This document shows positions 1-10,054 of a DNA stretch of 64,000 bases, in pieces. Source of the stretch: JABDJZ01 sp047619685 (GTDB lineage: Bacteria > Bacteroidota > Rhodothermia > Rhodothermales > UBA10348). Numbering within the stretch: the stretch's first letter is position 1; each line of letters opens with the position of its first letter. The notes under the pieces are model-generated. The model was not told the DNA's origin. It searched no databases and worked only from the letters and a program-made list of their open reading frames with translations. The position numbers were made by a program, and so were the translations under genes. The stretch covers positions 13,412 through 77,411 of the forward strand of contig JBLHLC010000020.1 of NCBI GenBank assembly GCA_047619685.1, in the 5' to 3' direction.

Positions 1-3000
1 GATCTGCGGCGGCGCGGTCGGCGGCAGCCGTCGCTGCGCGCTCTGCGTCGTAAGCGGCACGTGCGGCCTGGGCTTGGGCAATCGCGCTCCCCCTGGGCAA
101 GGCACCGCCGGGAACCACGTGCACGGCCTCGACAGGAACCTGGACCACAAATGTGCTCCCGACGCCCTTCTCACTCTTTACCTCAATCTCGCCACCGATC
201 AGCTCAACAAGCCCGCCCACAATGGTCAGCCCCAACCCGGTGCCACTGTGTGAACGCGATTCCCCGCCCGACTCCTGCTTGAACTCATCGAACAGGTGTG
301 GAATGAAGCGCTCGTCGATTCCAATGCCGGAGTCCACGACCTCAATCCTGATGCATCCCCCCGCCATGGCGCCGCCTCTGCACACACAGGTGTCGGAGAC
401 GGACACGTCCAGGACAAGGCCACCCGCTTCGGTGAACTTGACCGCATTGTCCAGGAGATTCCAGAGGATCTTGAACAACGCCGTCTGGTCAACCTCGACG
501 GTCAAATCCGAAACGCCTCGAACCCGGAGGTAGAGCCCCTTTTCGGCCGCCTTCTGGCGCAGAGGACCCACAACAGAATCCAGCAACGGGGTCAACTCTG
601 TCGGTTCGGGCCGGATTTCACGGGTACCCGCGCGGAGTGTCGCCAACTCCATCAGATCGTCCAGTGTGGCCATCAGCCTGTCGCCGCTCTGCTGGATGAT
701 GTCCAGGAATTCGCGGTAGCCAGCCTCCTTGGGGATTTCGTCCTTCAGGATGTTCGTGAAGCCCAGAATGGCCGTGATGGGCGTCCGGAGCTCGTGGGAG
801 GTTTTCGCCAGGAACTCGTCCTTGAGCTTGTTGGCCTGCAGCAGCCGAGTGTTTGCGCTCTCCAGCTTGCGCCGATAGATCTTCTCACGCTCGAGTTCCC
901 GCGCCTGGAGAGCAGCTTTTTTCTGCGCCCGCGCCATGACCTGATAGCGGTACGCGAACCTGATCAGACTTCCGAACCCCAGGAGGTAGGCTATGTACGC
1001 GGTCCACGTCCGGTACCAAGGGGGTAACACATCGAATCGAAACCCAACGACCTTGGATTCTTTTCGGTGATCATCCCGCGCCTTGACCTCAAAGGAGTAG
1101 CGGCCCTCGCTGAGATCTTCGACAGCGGCTTCGGTCTCCGGGGACCAGATGCTCCACGCCTCGCGGCCGGGCGTAACACGCCAGGCGTATTCCACGGTGC
1201 CGGCAGGACCCGGATAAGCGGAAGAGAACCGAAACTGAACCGTGTTCTGGGCGAAAGGAATTACCCCCTGTGCCAGATCCGCGGAATCGCCGCCGAACTC
1301 GTGCAGGGTTGCTCCGCCAGAAATCAGTCGTCCATCGCGGCGAGTCCGCACCTCCCGGAGGATTGTTTCGAAACCGGTCTGGGGATCGCGATCAACGGCG
1401 GGATTGTAGCGCACCACATATCCGTCGCGATTGAACCACAGCGTCCCGTCATGATGGACGTACAACTCTTCGTGTCGGGGGCGCGGCATATCCAGGGCTG
1501 CCGGGCGCGTCAGTTCGTAGCCTCGCGCCGAGGGCACCGCCATCTCAACGCGGTCGGGATAGCCGATCCAGACGACGCCATCCGGTCCTTCTTCCACATC
1601 CCATATCTCTGTCTCGCCGGAGCGGTGCAGAGGCGTAAGCTCTACGTCCCGAACAAACCACCCGGCGGCCAACTTGAAGACTCCTTCCGAATCGTCGGCA
1701 TAGGCGTGGACGGCACCGTCGATGGTCACTACCTCCAGGCGGTCATCGGCCGGGAGCCCTTCGTTCTTGCCGAAGGCATCATCCTTCCATTCTGTGCCGT
1801 TTCGTCGAAGCCGGTGGAGACCTGTCGCGAGTGTCGAGAACCAAATATCGTCGCCGGCGACGGTGATTTTCTGGACGTCGTCCGCCGGGAATTGGTGGAT
1901 GACCTCTGTACCAGAGACGAGGGCGAGTCCGGATCGGTAGCCAGCCACGACACCACCCTGATACACTTCCATGGCCATGACCTGTTCGTCGGTCAGCACG
2001 GTCGTGACCCGCGCGCCGTCGCGCCTGATTTCGAGGCCTTCGTCGGTCGCGATGTACAGGTAGTCTGCCGAGAACCGCGTTGAATACGTATTGGTATCGC
2101 GGAGCGTGTCGGTGGGCGCGGCAGCCATGTCCAGCCGCGTGGTATAGAGGCCTTGCCCGGTAGAGAGGTACAGGGTCTCGTCGTGGATATAGACCTGACT
2201 CGCGGCCTGAAGCGATCGGTAGCCCCATTTAGACGTGACGCCTGCCGGTTCGAACAGATACAACCCGTTGTTCTGGGTAGTAGCCAGGAAGCCATTGGGG
2301 CGAATGGGCGTGATCGAAGTGATGGCATCGTCCGGGAGGCCCGTTTGCGAAGTGACCCGGGAGGTGACACGTCCTTCGGAGTCCATGCCAACCAAACCAG
2401 CACCCAACGTGCCAAGAATCAACTCGCCGCCGGGCGACTCGGCGCTGGTGTACAACCAGTATTCGCTCAGGAGGCTGTCGGCCTGCGTGGCGAACCCATT
2501 GATCTGGCCACCCCCCATCGTAAAGAAGCCGTGGTCTCTGGTCCCGATGAGCCAGCCGGTGCCTCGGCGCTTCAGTACGAAGACCCGCATCTCCGCGAAG
2601 AAGTCTCCGCCGGGGATCAGTTCGGTTGTCCCCTCGGAATACTTAACAAGGCCGACGCCCCGCTCCCGGAGGATCAACCCTTCGTCCGTCATGAACGACG
2701 TGTGGTAGCTGGCCTCGGAGAAGAGCGTGGTCAGGTCGGTACCGTCCCAGACGAACAGGTGGTTTCGTGCCTGGAAATACACGTTGTCGTCATCGGCTCT
2801 TATTGCCCACACATCACCGAAACTGGCATCCTCTTCCCGCACAAGCGCGCTGAGGGACTCGAATCGAAAACTGGTTGAGTCTGGAACGAGGTATCCGAAT
2901 TCGCCCTGTGCACCAACGTATATCCGGTTGCCGGGGCCAAGCTCCAGGGACCTGACCGCCGTCGTCCGCGGGGTTGGGACGGCGGTCCAGGTTTCGCCGT

Positions 3001-3301
3001 CGAAGACCAGGATCCCACGCCCATTGGCTACAAATATTCTCCCGGAGGCGTCCTGCGCTGCGTCCCAATTCTCGTTGGACTCCACTCCAAAACTGCGAAG
3101 GTCTTCGTAGGTGATCTGGCGACTCCTGAACGGCTCAGCCGGGACGGGCAGTTTTTGATCGAAGGCGGCTGCGGAAGGAGCCAGTTGCCCGGAACCCGCG
3201 GTTTGACCCACAGCGACCGGCCCCGAAATCAGTATCGGGATAAGAACGGCAACAATGGCCGCAGCAAGTTTGTGTATGTCGATGCAGGGGATGCTCGTCA
3301 T
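1..3301 (-). CDS. Periplasmic-sensor histidine kinase (reg_prop type), 3' end cut by window
   Basis: Membrane sensor kinase that probably senses a periplasmic ligand and phosphorylates a response regulator not visible here. The frame is open from the ATG at 3301 to the left edge (about 1,100 residues). In order it shows a signal/membrane segment (residues 10-30), a long beta-propeller region with reg_prop-like blades, a Y_Y_Y-type domain (near residues 680-740), a transmembrane helix near residue 765, a coiled linker, a HisKA H-box SHELRTPITA with phospho-acceptor His836, and a HATPase with N-box NLLDNAVKF and G-boxes DSGIGI and GTGLGL. After the ATPase the frame continues into an Ala/Arg-rich coiled stretch and leaves the window, so a fused receiver or HTH domain (hybrid architecture) cannot be excluded. 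It starts 69 bp after ispG on the same strand and may be co-transcribed. The family call is firm; the signal is unknown. Confidence 0.9.
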   Translation of the reverse strand, partial: MTSIPCIDIHKLAAAIVAVLIPILISGPVAVGQTAGSGQLAPSAAAFDQKLPVPAEPFRSRQITYEDLRSFGVESNENWDAAQDASGRIFVANGRGILVFDGETWTAVPTPRTTAVRSLELGPGNRIYVGAQGEFGYLVPDSTSFRFESLSALVREEDASFGDVWAIRADDDNVYFQARNHLFVWDGTDLTTLFSEASYHTSFMTDEGLILRERGVGLVKYSEGTTELIPGGDFFAEMRVFVLKRRGTGWLIGTRDHGFFTMGGGQINGFATQADSLLSEYWLYTSAESPGGELILGTLGAGLVGMDSEGRVTSRVTSQTGLPDDAITSITPIRPNGFLATTQNNGLYLFEPAGVTSKWGYRSLQAASQVYIHDETLYLSTGQGLYTTRLDMAAAPTDTLRDTNTYSTRFSADYLYIATDEGLEIRRDGARVTTVLTDEQVMAMEVYQGGVVAGYRSGLALVSGTEVIHQFPADDVQKITVAGDDIWFSTLATGLHRLRRNGTEWKDDAFGKNEGLPADDRLEVVTIDGAVHAYADDSEGVFKLAAGWFVRDVELTPLHRSGETEIWDVEEGPDGVVWIGYPDRVEMAVPSARGYELTRPAALDMPRPRHEELYVHHDGTLWFNRDGYVVRYNPAVDRDPQTGFETILREVRTRRDGRLISGGATLHEFGGDSADLAQGVIPFAQNTVQFRFSSAYPGPAGTVEYAWRVTPGREAWSIWSPETEAAVEDLSEGRYSFEVKARDDHRKESKVVGFRFDVLPPWYRTWTAYIAYLLGFGSLIRFAYRYQVMARAQKKAALQARELEREKIYRRKLESANTRLLQANKLKDEFLAKTSHELRTPITAILGFTNILKDEIPKEAGYREFLDIIQQSGDRLMATLDDLMELATLRAGTREIRPEPTELTPLLDSVVGPLRQKAAEKGLYLRVRGVSDLTVEVDQTALFKILWNLLDNAVKFTEAGGLVLDVSVSDTCVCRGGAMAGGCIRIEVVDSGIGIDERFIPHLFDEFKQESGGESRSHSGTGLGLTIVGGLVELIGGEIEVKSEKGVGSTFVVQVPVEAVHVVPGGALPRGSAIAQAQAARAAYDAERAATAAADRAAAD

Positions 3302-3369
3302 AACCGGGGAATACCGCTGTTTCCCCAGTTATCGACTATCGAAGGCCCTACTTGAGGCTTTGGAGAATA

Positions 3370-4446
3370 TTACTCTGTGTCCCAGGCCTCGATGGTCTCC
3401 AATACCGCATCGACTATGTCCGCCTCATCAACCGTGCGAAGAATCTCCCCGCGCTTGAACAGGTGCGCTCGTCCGCGCCCAAGCGACACGCCCAGGTCGG
3501 CACCAGCCGCCTCTCCAGGACCGTTCACGGCGCACCCCATGATGGCCACGCTGAGGTCCTTGGTGAACTTGCGCTTCGCCACCGCTGCCTCGACCTGCTC
3601 GACAATGGGAAACATGTCGCCGGCAAGTCTGCCACAGGTAGGGCAGGCAATAATGTTCACGCCTGGACGGCCGAGTCGGAGCGATTTGAGAATCTGATGC
3701 CCCACTTCGACCTCGTGGATGGACTCCGTGGCCAGCGACACGCGGATGGTGTCTCCGATGCCATCAGCCAGTAGCGCCCCGAGGCCAATGGAACTCTTGA
3801 TGGTCCCGTTCTTCAGGGACCCGGATTCCGTCACACCGAGATGGAGCGGGTAGTCCGTGCGTTCCGCCAGAAGCCGGTACGACTGGATCATGTAGTAAAC
3901 GTCGCTATGCTTGACGGAGATGATGAGGTCTTCAAATCCGTTCTTCCGGCAGATGTCCACGTGCCTCATGGCACTTTCGAATAGCGCCTCGGGCTGAGGA
4001 AACCCGTACTTGTCCAGGATATCCTTCTCCAGGGAGCCTGAGTTCACGCCGATCCTGATGGGTATCCCTGCCTCCTTGGCGGCCAGCAACACCTCGCGCT
4101 CCCATTCCTCCTTTCCAATATTGCCTGGGTTCAGGCGGACCTTGGCCACGCCGGCCTCAATGGCCTGTAGCGCATACTTGTGGTTGAAGTGGATATCCGC
4201 CACGATGGGGACGGTTGCCTCCTGGACGATGGTGGCCAACGCCCGGGCGTCCTCCGGCCGGGGAACGGCAACGCGAACGATGTCCGCACCCGCTTCAGCA
4301 AGGACCGCAATCTCCGCCAAGACCTTGGGGATGTCGTGGGTCTTGCACGTGGTCATGGACTGGACAGAGATGGGAGCACCGCCACCAATCTGAACTGCCC
4401 CCACTTTTACCGCTCGGGAATGTCGCCTGGGGCGCTCAATAGCCAT
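3370..4446 (-). CDS. ispG: 4-hydroxy-3-methylbut-2-en-1-yl diphosphate synthase (flavodoxin/ferredoxin)
   Basis: Penultimate enzyme of the MEP isoprenoid pathway: reductive conversion of methylerythritol cyclodiphosphate to HMBPP, in the cytoplasm, with a [4Fe-4S] cluster. The 358-residue protein has the usual short bacterial length. It begins with the typical VGAVQIGGGAPISVQSMT segment of the TIM barrel. The C-terminal iron-sulfur domain has cluster ligands Cys268 and Cys271 (CPTC) and Cys305 (GCAVNGPGE), with the conserved Glu312. Its ATG directly abuts the stop codon of the upstream rhomboid gene, so translational coupling is likely. ispE of the same pathway lies at 18.9-19.7 kb. The assignment is secure. 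Confidence 0.97.
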   Translation of the reverse strand: MAIERPRRHSRAVKVGAVQIGGGAPISVQSMTTCKTHDIPKVLAEIAVLAEAGADIVRVAVPRPEDARALATIVQEATVPIVADIHFNHKYALQAIEAGVAKVRLNPGNIGKEEWEREVLLAAKEAGIPIRIGVNSGSLEKDILDKYGFPQPEALFESAMRHVDICRKNGFEDLIISVKHSDVYYMIQSYRLLAERTDYPLHLGVTESGSLKNGTIKSSIGLGALLADGIGDTIRVSLATESIHEVEVGHQILKSLRLGRPGVNIIACPTCGRLAGDMFPIVEQVEAAVAKRKFTKDLSVAIMGCAVNGPGEAAGADLGVSLGRGRAHLFKRGEILRTVDEADIVDAVLETIEAWDTE

Positions 4447-5448
4447 TTACTTGCCTGACGCTTCGTACAGCGTCTTTTTCTCTGCGGGCGTCAAGGAATC
4501 GTACCCTCGCGCCGAGATTTTGTCCAAGATCTGATCGACATCTGGAGCGCTTCGGGAGTCGCCCGCCGGGTCTCCTACATCGATGCTGTCGGATTCGCGA
4601 ACCGAACCGTCCATCCGAATAATTCTGGCGTTGGTCACGCCGCCAAGAGGCACGCTGCCGCCGGCACCATCACCTCCCGCCGGACGTTTCTTCTTCCCTT
4701 TCCCTGCCAGCCAGGATTCTGCGCGCGCGACGGGGCTCTGGCCAGAACCGCTACGCGAACGGCCCGACCCGGAAAAGAACACCTTGGCCCAGCTGGCCGT
4801 GTCTGTCCCCATCGCCTGAAGTTTGGCGAAGGCCAGACCGGCAGCCGCACCCCCGAAATGAGCTGAAACAGACGTCCCGCCCGCGGAAAGAAACAGAATG
4901 TCCATCGCCAGAAGACCCATCACCACATGACGAAGCTTGACGACGCCAATGATGAAAAGTCCGATGGACTTGTAGGGGTACATGACCGCCAGCGCCGTCA
5001 TCACACCCAGCACCGCGCCCGAGGCTCCGTGCACGACACCGCCAAAGAGAGACGCGCCTGGAAAAGCGCCGTGAAGCAGGACCGTCAGGAGCGCACCCCC
5101 TACGGCGCCAAAGATGTAGACGGCCGTCAAGGTATGTGGCCCCTGCAGATCCTCGAGATCGCGGCCAATCCACCAGATCCACAGCATGTTGAACCCCATA
5201 TGAAGGAGTCCACCAAGGCCCGGTTGGAGGTGGAGGAAACCGTACGTCAGGAGTTGCCAGGGCTCATACATGATCCCCGGAAGCCCGGGGTTCAGGGCCA
5301 GATGATTCCACACGAACGCCCGCGTGGCCGGGATGTGGATCAGGAAGAGCTGCCAGACCAAGTAGGCCACCACATTGATGGCAACCAGCGTCCGTAACGC
5401 GCGGGGCTGCGCGGCATACCAGGCTCTGAACTGTTGAATTCCGTTCAT
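4447..5448 (-). CDS. Rhomboid family intramembrane serine protease (long paralogue)
   Basis: Polytopic membrane protease that should cleave transmembrane substrates within the bilayer. The 333-residue protein shows the rhomboid core: HMGFN (His83, Asn87) in the second helix, nucleophile motif GASG with Ser143, and catalytic His197 in SAHFGG. A hydrophilic tail of about 110 residues follows the core, rich in Ser/Gly/Lys then acidic, and ends in a short helical segment (DQILDKISARGYDSLTPAEK). It is the second of two adjacent rhomboid genes and lies immediately upstream of ispG with no intergenic space. The Ser-His dyad is intact, so an active protease is expected. The substrate is unknown. Confidence 0.93.
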   Translation of the reverse strand: MNGIQQFRAWYAAQPRALRTLVAINVVAYLVWQLFLIHIPATRAFVWNHLALNPGLPGIMYEPWQLLTYGFLHLQPGLGGLLHMGFNMLWIWWIGRDLEDLQGPHTLTAVYIFGAVGGALLTVLLHGAFPGASLFGGVVHGASGAVLGVMTALAVMYPYKSIGLFIIGVVKLRHVVMGLLAMDILFLSAGGTSVSAHFGGAAAGLAFAKLQAMGTDTASWAKVFFSGSGRSRSGSGQSPVARAESWLAGKGKKKRPAGGDGAGGSVPLGGVTNARIIRMDGSVRESDSIDVGDPAGDSRSAPDVDQILDKISARGYDSLTPAEKKTLYEASGK

Positions 5449-5467
5449 GTGTACCGGGTCTGGACGC

Positions 5468-6136
5468 TTACCAGTACATTATTCGAGACGGCTGCCAGGG
5501 CAGCTTACCTCGCCAGTACTGGATGAGGAAATAGCCGAAGAACATCCCGCCGAGGTGGGCAAAGTTGGCGACGTTGGTTCCACCCTGCACACCGGCGTAA
5601 AGCTCGAAGACCCCGAAGATGATCACGAACCACTTGGCCGGAATCGGGAAAAGGAAATAGAGGTAGATGGGCTGATTCGGAAACATCAACCCAAAGGCCA
5701 TCAAGAGTCCGAAGACGCCGCCGGAGGCGCCGACCGTGGGGTACATCTCGGGAGCTAGCGTGGCTACGACCAATTGCACAAGCCCTGCCCCGACTACCGT
5801 AACGGCATAAAAGACGCCGAATCTATTGGAGCCCCACGCGTTCTCGAGTTGGACGCCAAACATCCACAACCCGAACATATTGAACCCGATATGGGTGATG
5901 TCTGCGTGCAAAAACCCGTAAGTGACCAACTGCCAGGGCCAAAAACGCCCCTCCTGCGGGAGCCTTGGACCCGACGACATATCCAGGGGCCACAATGCAA
6001 ACCAGTCGGTCAACACCGCGCCGGTGCTTGGGACCAGGGTGGCCAGAAACACCAGCCCGTTAATGATCAAAAGATTCTTGATCACCGGCGGAAAGGCCGA
6101 AAAGCTGAGATTGGGCTGGTAATTCTGCTGGTTCAT
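5468..6136 (-). CDS. Rhomboid family intramembrane serine protease (short paralogue)
   Basis: A 222-residue compact six-helix-type rhomboid with no tail. Visible motifs are HIGFN (His82, Asn86), the nucleophile motif GASG with Ser138, and catalytic His194 in FAHLGG. It lies 19 bp upstream of the longer rhomboid on the same strand and is probably the first gene of a rhomboid-rhomboid-ispG unit. The two paralogues differ in length and tail, so they probably have different substrates rather than being a very recent duplicate. The ATG at 6136 places the first membrane segment at about residues 20-35, as expected. Confidence 0.93.
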   Translation of the reverse strand: MNQQNYQPNLSFSAFPPVIKNLLIINGLVFLATLVPSTGAVLTDWFALWPLDMSSGPRLPQEGRFWPWQLVTYGFLHADITHIGFNMFGLWMFGVQLENAWGSNRFGVFYAVTVVGAGLVQLVVATLAPEMYPTVGASGGVFGLLMAFGLMFPNQPIYLYFLFPIPAKWFVIIFGVFELYAGVQGGTNVANFAHLGGMFFGYFLIQYWRGKLPWQPSRIMYW

Positions 6137-6354
6137 CCGCGGATTTACCCCGAATCCCTTGATAAAGGCATGTCGGGTTGAGACTGATCAGATTTTGAAC
6201 GTAAGAGTATAGCGAGAGGGGGAGCCGGGAGTTACACCGGCCGCCGAACCACGCGGGCAATACATCTAAAGTTTCGAGGGGTTCTCTGGACTACACAGCC
6301 TACCATAGTCTGAGTATTCTGGCCGCGCCCTATCGGGGTGGGCCTGGCGGGCCT

Positions 6355-9183
6355 GTGGACCCGGAGCGTACCGACCTGCCGGAATTCCGCTCGCTTGCGG
6401 AGTTGCTTGCGGATGCCTGTGTTGAGGTCTCCCGTGAGGGTTGTGCCAGGCCGCAATTCCTCTCTTTGGCGGACGGAACGCCGGAAGAGGCGGCCGTGAA
6501 TGTTGTGATGCCGGCTTTTCGGCCTATTGGGCGGCGGCCGGCGGAGGGTGCTTCGGGGGATGGGGCTTCGCTGAACGTGAGGGGCGGGGCGGCTTTGCCG
6601 GGGCGCTCGGTCCGGAAGGATATTTCTCCCCCACAGGTCCCGGGGGCTAAAAAGAGTTTGGTTGGGGATGGACATCGGGCGGCTGTCGCGGCTCCCGTTG
6701 TTTCTGTGCCGCGCTCCAAGGCGCTTCCGCCTGAGGCAAAGCGGGCGCGGGCGGTACAGCCGCGGAAAAAACAGAATGCAAGGCGCAAGAGGCGGATCCG
6801 GTTTGTGCACGTTGCAGCCGGCTTCGCTTTGACCTTCTGTATTCTGGCGGCGGCGGGCGCGATGTGGGTCTCGGCCCAGGCGCGCGAGGTGGAACGGACA
6901 CTCCCGCCGGTGCGGATGGACCTGGCGGCGGAGCTGTCCCGGAAGTCGTTTATCTATGCGGCCGACGGCACCGAACTGGCCCAACTGGGCACAGAGAATC
7001 GCACGTGGGCGAGCCTTTCGGATATCTCGCCGCACGTCATCAACGCGCTGGTGGCAACCGAAGACCGTCGGTTCTTTGAGCACCGGGGCGTGGACTACAA
7101 ACGTCTCGTTAGCGCCGGCTGGGGCGTCATAACCGGAGAGGAAACCGGCGGCGCTTCGACGCTGACCATGCAGTTGGTGCGCAATGTCTACCCGGAGATC
7201 GGCAGGCTGCCCCGTCAGGAAAGGAAGGTCCGTGAACTGTTGATGGCGCAGCGCATAGAGCGCGTCTACACGAAACGCGACCTGTTGGAGTTGTACCTGA
7301 ACAAAATGGCGTTTGGCCGTGGGTCATTCGGTATTGAGGCAGCCGCGGAGACGTATTTCAACAAGACGGCCACGGAGCTCCAGCTCCACGAGGCGGCTCT
7401 GCTGGTCGGCATCCTGAAGGGTCCTTCTTTCTATGATCCCGTCCAACATCCCGAGCGGGCTCTCGAAAGAAGGCGAATCGTACTGGCCTCGCTGGTGGCC
7501 GACCAGCAGCTTGACCAGGGTGTGATGAACAAGCTGGCCTCGGAGCCACTTGGACTCCACATGGCTCCCAGGTCCGTTCTCAGCAAGACGGCACCTCACT
7601 TCGCGGAACATGTGCGGCGGGAAATGGAGACCTGGGGACGTGCATCAGGTTTCGACATCTACAAGGACGGACTGCGGGTCTTTACCACGCTCGACCCCTA
7701 CCTCCAGGGCCTGGCCCAGATGACGGTGGATCATCAGATGGGCATTCTCCAGACCATTGCCGGCCAGGACTGGGCATCCGGCGGACAGCCCTTCGCAGCG
7801 TTCTGGAAGGAAAACAACCGGTTTGAGGAGCAGCAGCTCCAGCGCAGCGAGCGCTACGGAAGGCTCAGGGCCAAGGGGACGAGTCCCGGAACGTCCTCCT
7901 ACATGCTCCGGGCGGATCCTGTGTTTATGGACTCTCTCCATACTGCCACCACGCGACTGGAGACAGGCCTGGTGGCCATCGACCCCCATACGGGGCAGAT
8001 CAAGGCGTGGGTGGGCTCGCGTGATTACCAGGTTGACCAGTATGACAAGGTTGGCTCCGCCCGCCGTCAGCCGGGCTCCACGTTCAAGCCCATCCTGTAC
8101 GCGGCCGCGATGGAGTTCGGTTACACGCCGGATCACCTGGCAGAGGATGTGATCCAGACTTACATCGTCCCGCCGAAGTACGAACCCTGGAGGCCCACGA
8201 ATGCCGGCGGCGGCGCAACGGGTCAGATTCTGACGCTTCGTCAGGCGCTTGCCAAGTCCAAGAACACAGTCTCGGCGCGGTTGGTCCAGCAGGTGGGCCC
8301 TCGTCGGGTGGTGGATATGGCTCGGCGAATGGGCATCACCAGTGATCTACTGGCAGTCCCGTCCATTGCCCTGGGCACTAGCGAAGTGACGCTTCAGGAA
8401 CTGGTCTCGGCCTACGGCACTTTCGTCACTGAGGGCATGCACTACCGGTCGCAGGTGGTGAGTCGTATCGAGGACGCCGACGGCAACGTCCTGGCCTCCT
8501 TCGGTCCAATGGCCGAGAGGGCGATGACCTCCCGGGATGCCTACACGGTCCTGGACATACTCCGCGACGTGACCCGCCAAGGGGGCACCGGTGCCGGATT
8601 GGCGGCCCGATTCCCGATACCTGGCGAGTGGACCGGAAAGACGGGGACCACGCAGGACAACACGGACGGCTGGTTCGTGGCGATGCATCCAGATCTGGTC
8701 GCGGGCGCATGGGTTGGATTTAACCAACCGGCCGTTCGCTTTCGCAGCAACCACTACGGTCAGGGCGCAAACAACGCCGGGGTGGTGGTTGCGGACTTCC
8801 TGAGGACTGCGGTCATAGACCCGATGTCGGGTATGGGTCCAGCCCGTTTTATGCCTCCCGCAGGGTACGTGAAACCGGCCCCACCGGCTGACCCATTCGC
8901 CGGCAATCTTATCGATCCCGAGAGGCGCTGGGAGTACTATGGAGAGCCAGACCCCAATGCGCCGATCGAACTGAACGGTGGTTCTGGCGAGTTCGTGTCT
9001 GGACCGGGGGGGGTTGGTGCCCCTGGCCAACGCCTCTCCCCGCAGACCGGGGTGGCCTCGCCGCCCGCCGGCAGCGCGCCGTTTGCGGGTTTTGTTGCGC
9101 CCCCCGCAAATACCCCCGGAGCTAAACCGGCACCGGACCGGCTCAGCACATCCCGTGGCGAACGCAAACGTCTGGTGTGGTAG
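6355..9183 (+). CDS. Bifunctional penicillin-binding protein, class A (PBP1A-like), long N-terminal region
   Basis: Peptidoglycan polymerase with glycosyltransferase family 51 and transpeptidase domains, acting at the outer face of the inner membrane. The 942-residue product from a GTG start has a cytoplasmic extension of about 145 residues rich in Ala/Arg/Pro, then a membrane anchor (about 149-172). The GT51 domain has catalytic Glu236 in TEDRRFFEH and the GGASTLTMQ motif. The transpeptidase has nucleophile Ser575 (STFK), an SKN motif and KTGT from Lys762. A low-complexity Pro/Gly tail follows. The in-frame ATG at 6508 is an alternative start that would shorten the odd N-terminal extension. 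A second class A PBP lies 0.9 kb downstream. Confidence 0.93.
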   Translation: MDPERTDLPEFRSLAELLADACVEVSREGCARPQFLSLADGTPEEAAVNVVMPAFRPIGRRPAEGASGDGASLNVRGGAALPGRSVRKDISPPQVPGAKKSLVGDGHRAAVAAPVVSVPRSKALPPEAKRARAVQPRKKQNARRKRRIRFVHVAAGFALTFCILAAAGAMWVSAQAREVERTLPPVRMDLAAELSRKSFIYAADGTELAQLGTENRTWASLSDISPHVINALVATEDRRFFEHRGVDYKRLVSAGWGVITGEETGGASTLTMQLVRNVYPEIGRLPRQERKVRELLMAQRIERVYTKRDLLELYLNKMAFGRGSFGIEAAAETYFNKTATELQLHEAALLVGILKGPSFYDPVQHPERALERRRIVLASLVADQQLDQGVMNKLASEPLGLHMAPRSVLSKTAPHFAEHVRREMETWGRASGFDIYKDGLRVFTTLDPYLQGLAQMTVDHQMGILQTIAGQDWASGGQPFAAFWKENNRFEEQQLQRSERYGRLRAKGTSPGTSSYMLRADPVFMDSLHTATTRLETGLVAIDPHTGQIKAWVGSRDYQVDQYDKVGSARRQPGSTFKPILYAAAMEFGYTPDHLAEDVIQTYIVPPKYEPWRPTNAGGGATGQILTLRQALAKSKNTVSARLVQQVGPRRVVDMARRMGITSDLLAVPSIALGTSEVTLQELVSAYGTFVTEGMHYRSQVVSRIEDADGNVLASFGPMAERAMTSRDAYTVLDILRDVTRQGGTGAGLAARFPIPGEWTGKTGTTQDNTDGWFVAMHPDLVAGAWVGFNQPAVRFRSNHYGQGANNAGVVVADFLRTAVIDPMSGMGPARFMPPAGYVKPAPPADPFAGNLIDPERRWEYYGEPDPNAPIELNGGSGEFVSGPGGVGAPGQRLSPQTGVASPPAGSAPFAGFVAPPANTPGAKPAPDRLSTSRGERKRLVW

Positions 9184-9192
9184 TTTCCCGGC

Positions 9193-9948
9193 GTGGTTCT
9201 ATTTGTCTCCGACCTCCATTACGATCATCGGCCGCCGCCGAAAGACCCGCTGATCTCTGCGGGTGATCACGCCGAACGTGAGCTGATTGCGTGCCTCAAC
9301 TACTACCGGCCGGAACTCACCCACGTCGTTCTTCTGGGCGATTTGTTCGACGCCTGGATTGAGTATCGAGACCTGGTCCCAAAAGGGCTGACGCGCCTCT
9401 TTGGACTCCTGGCCCATTGGGCAGACCAGGGACTTCGGGTCACGGTGGTTACCGGAAACCACGACCCATGGCACCGCGACTATCTGGAGCGTCACCTGGG
9501 ATTCCGCGTACTCAGGCACTCCGCCGTGGAGACATTGGAAGGACGCTTGACCGCGTTCGGTCACGGAGACCAGGAGGAACACGGCGGCATGACGGCCTGG
9601 CAACGCTTCATCCGCTCGCGTTTTGTGCACACGCTTTACGCTGAAAGTTTTCCGGGAGGATTCGGACTTTGGCTGGCGCGCATGTGGAGCCGCGGCGCTC
9701 GCAGTTCCAGGCTGGACCCCGAACTGGTGGCCGCCCTCCGCACCCACGCCCATGGACTCCTGAAGGCCGGAACCGCCGATACCGTCGTGTTCGCCCACTG
9801 CCATCTTCCGCAGCATGACGAAGTGACGGGAGGGAGTTATGTCAACACGGGGTCCTGGGCGCTCCACAGGTCCTTTGCGACGCTGGACGCAGGCGGGATC
9901 AGGCTGCGCACGTGGCCCATTGAGGCAAAAAGGGAAGCAGGGACCTAA
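9193..9948 (+). CDS. UDP-2,3-diacylglucosamine diphosphatase-like metallophosphoesterase (LpxH family)
   Basis: Calcineurin-type binuclear metal hydrolase of 251 residues, most like LpxH, which hydrolyses UDP-2,3-diacylglucosamine to lipid X in lipid A synthesis at the inner membrane. The metal-ligand motifs appear in order: SDLHYD, LLGDLFDAW, TGNHD, FGHGD and AHCHLP. The last replaces the usual GHTHRP but keeps both histidines. It starts with GTG only 9 bp after the upstream PBP stop, so it is probably co-transcribed with the cell-wall genes. Specificity for the lipid A precursor is inferred from family resemblance. A related phosphoesterase role remains possible. Confidence 0.85.
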   Translation: MVLFVSDLHYDHRPPPKDPLISAGDHAERELIACLNYYRPELTHVVLLGDLFDAWIEYRDLVPKGLTRLFGLLAHWADQGLRVTVVTGNHDPWHRDYLERHLGFRVLRHSAVETLEGRLTAFGHGDQEEHGGMTAWQRFIRSRFVHTLYAESFPGGFGLWLARMWSRGARSSRLDPELVAALRTHAHGLLKAGTADTVVFAHCHLPQHDEVTGGSYVNTGSWALHRSFATLDAGGIRLRTWPIEAKREAGT

Positions 9949-10054
9949 AAAAAGGGGCTTCCCGACAAGAATTTACCAGATCAAAACCCGGGACACATTC
10001 CGTCGTATGGGAGGCCGGTGTCGGCGTCCCCCCGCCACGCAATAAGAACTCGAT

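Noticed and set aside
296..2083. Two plus-strand open frames of 243 and 338 codons
   Set aside because: They lie fully opposite the minus-strand sensor kinase, whose frame has complete HisKA/HATPase motifs; the plus frames have no recognisable domain.
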